Made by a program: the position numbers and the translations under genes
The notes under the pieces: generated by a model
What the model was told of the DNA's origin: nothing
Databases searched by the model: none
Seen by the model: the letters and a program-made list of their open reading frames with translations, nothing else
NCBI GenBank assembly: GCA_028821195.1
Contig: JAPPHB010000003.1
Location: 33,060 to 97,059 of the forward strand
DNA: 64,000 bases
Direction: 5' to 3'
From: Gammaproteobacteria bacterium
GTDB taxonomy: Bacteria; Gemmatimonadota; Gemmatimonadetes; Longimicrobiales; Gaopeijiaceae
In this document: positions 61,931 to 64,000 of the stretch, piece after piece
Position numbering within the stretch: position 1 is the stretch's first letter
Layout of the letters: each line of letters starts with the position of its first letter

Positions 61931-62695
61931 TCAGCGCGACTTGGCGCAGAATGAGTCCTCAAGGGCCTTGGCGAAGCGCTCCAGAAGTCGTTCGGCACCG
62001 TCCGAGTTCAGAGAACCAAGAGTATCGCCCGCGCAGCGATGGGCCAGGCGGCTCAACGTACTCTCGTGTATTCCGATGCTCTTGGCTACACACCGCCAAC
62101 TCCGGTCCGGGCACTTCGCTGAGAGCGCGTGCAGCAGGAAGATCCAATCCAACAGGTCCTTGACCCGCTGGATCCCCTGGGAATTGACATCGCGACGCCA
62201 GTGCCGACGGATCGTGGATGGATCAGAATGCAGGAGACGAGCCAACTGCTGGACCCTACGCGGTGGCGGCACGCTGGTCAGGGCACAACCCAGCAAGCGA
62301 CGAAGTGATGCCGGGATCGACTCATTCCTCATGCACGCCTCCCCGAACGCCTGAAGCCGGAAGACCACTGCCGCCGAACTCTTCAGCGCGGAGGGGAGAC
62401 GTGCGGCGATTTGGTGGTGGGAGAGAACCGCCTCGACGGAAACGGAGGCAAGGTGCCGAAAGTCGAGTGAGTCCTGTTCGGTGATGAGAATGACGGGCAG
62501 GAGCGGATGATCTCGATTGATGTGTCGTACGACGCGAAGAACAGGCAGGAGATTCTCCGTTTCCACTACGACTGCGTCGACGTCGTCGGCCAGCCGCAAG
62601 AGCTCGTCCTGATCTCGCGCCCGGATACATCGGCGTCCACCGGCAACTGCCTGTACGTCCGCCCACGCACTCGCGGAGGCGAGCACCGCGATCAT
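61931..62695 (-). CDS. Transcriptional regulator with receiver-like and AraC-like HTH regions
   Basis: 254-aa protein. Residues 1-110 look like a response-regulator-type alpha/beta domain (MIAVLASASAWADVQAVAGG, AVVVETENLLPVLRVVRHI, LLPVILITEQDSLDF), but there is no clear phosphoacceptor Asp/Lys set, so it may be a pseudo-receiver. The C-terminal half has two helix-turn-helix-like stretches (LARLLHSDPSTIRRHWRRD; VAKSIGIHESTLSRLAHR). A DNA-binding regulator not driven by phosphorylation is the best guess. It is divergent from the M14 gene across ~425 bp and convergent with the propeller-like gene. Confidence 0.6.
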   Translation of the reverse strand: MIAVLASASAWADVQAVAGGRRCIRARDQDELLRLADDVDAVVVETENLLPVLRVVRHINRDHPLLPVILITEQDSLDFRHLASVSVEAVLSHHQIAARLPSALKSSAAVVFRLQAFGEACMRNESIPASLRRLLGCALTSVPPPRRVQQLARLLHSDPSTIRRHWRRDVNSQGIQRVKDLLDWIFLLHALSAKCPDRSWRCVAKSIGIHESTLSRLAHRCAGDTLGSLNSDGAERLLERFAKALEDSFCAKSR

Positions 62696-63120
62696 CAGGC
62701 GCCGACGGGGCTGAGAGTCGCTCGGACGTGCCGTCGTGCACCTGCGAGCTCACGCCTTGGGAGCCCTCGTTCTTGACTGCCTCCCGGCGGATCATGCGTC
62801 CATTGCATCTTGGTCATCGTCGTCGCGTTTTCGTTCAAGATCGCATTCCATCACTCACAACGTTTGAGCACCCCGAAACCCGACAGCCACAGGGCAGAGA
62901 ATGGTGCCGATCAGCGAGTCCCTCCGCGGGTAACCGACCTCGGCGTAACGATCGGGCGGGGCGGTACGAGAGGACTGCGAGCAGGGCACGGGCCGCGATC
63001 CCGCCCGCGCCTGGACAGCGCGGCGAAGATGCCGCCATTATTCAGCGCCTGCGGTTCGACAACCTACGGGTCACCCCCGGCATCTCCCCTATCGAGAACC
63101 GATTTCGAAGAGCTCATCCG
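62696..63120. other. Divergent intergenic region before the M14 peptidase gene
   Basis: About 425 bp. The plus frame of the peptidase stays open upstream of GTG 63121 for some 110 codons, but the encoded sequence is Arg/Ser-rich and unlike the family, so it is treated as non-coding. It should hold promoters for both flanking genes; I could not single out a convincing one. Confidence 0.35.
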
Positions 63121-64000
63121 GTGCCGAAACTCACCAAGGAGCTGCGCGCACTCCATGACATCGTGCGCGTCAGCGGGCTCGACCAGCGACGTTTCCGTCC
63201 CGAGACCTACTGGGGCGTCCTCGACGCCATTCTGCACGGCAGTCCGGCGCTGGCGTGCGAGAGGGTGGGCGAGAGCGCCGAGGGACGGCCCCTCCGCATG
63301 ATATCGTTCGGCGAGGGCGAGGTGGCGGTGCTGGCGTGGTCCCAGATGCACGGGGACGAGAGCACCGCGACCATGGCGCTGGCGGACATCATCTCATTCC
63401 TGGCCCGGCATCCGGACCGCGCTCTCGTTCGGACGCTGTCCCGCCGCCTGAGCCTGCATTTCGTCCCCATGCTCAACCCCGACGGCGCGGCCCGTTTTCA
63501 GCGCCACAACGCGGCCGGAATCGACGTGAACCGGGATGCCCGACGCCTCGCCACCCCGGAAGGGCGCGCGCTCAAGTCGGTGCACGACCGGATACGGCCC
63601 GCCTTTGGCTTCAACCTGCACGACCAGAGCCCGCGGTTTCGCGTCGGGGACTCCGGCCGCATGGCGGCCATCGCGCTCCTGGCACCGGCCTACAGCGACA
63701 GACGCGAAGTCAGCGAGCGGCGGCGCGCGGCGATGCGCGTGTGCGGGGTGGTGCGCAGGGCGATCGAGCCGCTGGTGGGCGGGCACGTTACCCGCTACGA
63801 CGACGCCTTCAACCCGCGCGCCTTCGGCGACCTGATGGGAGCCTGGGGCACGAGCACGATTCTGATCGAGTCGGGCGGATGGCCGGATGATCCGCAGAAG
63901 CAGTGCCTGCGCATGGTGAATTTCGTCGGCATCCTCTCGGCGCTAGGATCGATCGCCGACGGCAGCTTCGCGGAGGTCGACCTCGCCCTCTACGACGGCC
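63121..64000 (+). CDS. M14-family zinc carboxypeptidase (3' end cut by window)
   Basis: 293 codons visible, no stop before the window ends. Zinc motif QMHGDEST (HxxE), substrate/Asn-Arg region AGIDVNRDARRL, third ligand in FNLHDQSPRF, and catalytic Glu in STILIESGGWP are all present. It removes C-terminal residues or processes peptides/amidated substrates. No signal peptide is visible from GTG 63121, so the product is probably cytosolic, or the true start lies upstream. GTG is chosen because it precedes a normal helical lead-in (KLTKELRALHDIVRVSGLD). Confidence 0.85.
   Translation, partial: MPKLTKELRALHDIVRVSGLDQRRFRPETYWGVLDAILHGSPALACERVGESAEGRPLRMISFGEGEVAVLAWSQMHGDESTATMALADIISFLARHPDRALVRTLSRRLSLHFVPMLNPDGAARFQRHNAAGIDVNRDARRLATPEGRALKSVHDRIRPAFGFNLHDQSPRFRVGDSGRMAAIALLAPAYSDRREVSERRRAAMRVCGVVRRAIEPLVGGHVTRYDDAFNPRAFGDLMGAWGTSTILIESGGWPDDPQKQCLRMVNFVGILSALGSIADGSFAEVDLALYDG

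Noticed and set aside
61734..62354. Plus-strand frame starting with GTG before the regulator
   Set aside because: Only its first ~50 codons look coding-like; the rest is antisense to the regulator gene. Kept as a possible remnant in the intergenic note.

Overview
This 64 kb window is a GC-rich bacterial chromosome segment. It combines GC-rich coding with a SusC/SusD outer-membrane pair, many secreted lipoproteins and amidohydrolases, and a conventional ffh-rpsP-rimM-trmD housekeeping block. This suits a Gemmatimonadota-like organism better than a typical Bacteroidota, but that is inference: no rRNA gene is present to settle it.

Layout. 1-4.5 kb: a three-subunit molybdenum hydroxylase (Tat-exported 2Fe-2S, Mo-cofactor and FAD/4Fe-4S subunits) with a 59-aa membrane protein between subunits, followed by a terminator and an NHL beta-propeller gene. 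5.8-12.1 kb: a small conflict-type island with an AAA/DUF4143 ATPase overlapping a 1,378-aa NACHT-like NTPase that ends in a PD-(D/E)xK nuclease-like domain, then a VapBC toxin-antitoxin pair. 12.1-23.5 kb: secreted and membrane enzymes (tandem amidohydrolase, propeller/EreA-like fusion, GPP34, desaturase, amidase, barrel-less plug protein, FAD oxidase, M23 peptidase). 23.6-37.1 kb: a minus-strand housekeeping run (trpS, dapA-like, purA, ffh, rpsP, rimM, trmD, then rplS, rnhB, tRNA-Lys) with a SusC/SusD and two-lipoprotein cassette lodged between trmD and rplS. 37.3-40.6 kb: hsp20 with a sigma-54-type promoter and four upstream palindromes, and fused thrA. 40.7-49.8 kb: a peptidoglycan-fragment scavenging locus (sugar kinase, sodium symporter, NagZ-AmiE fusion, second NagZ, divergent NamZ).

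49,964-56,354 is a complete 6.39 kb IS1595-type transposon with 24-bp inverted ends, an 8-bp target duplication and about eleven passenger genes, most of unknown function. It split a secreted carboxypeptidase-regulatory-domain gene inside its signal-peptide region; removing the element and one duplication copy restores a single open frame of 371 codons. Next come a decayed IS3 transposase and a second accessory cluster (58.7-61.6 kb): two tandem six-cysteine secreted peptides under near-identical upstream boxes, a membrane-anchored CxxC thioredoxin-like protein, and a propeller-like lipoprotein. The window ends with a receiver-like/HTH regulator and a truncated M14 zinc peptidase.

The best candidates for undescribed biology are the ATPase plus NACHT-nuclease pair, the six-cysteine peptide/thioredoxin/propeller cluster, and the passenger set of the IS1595 transposon.
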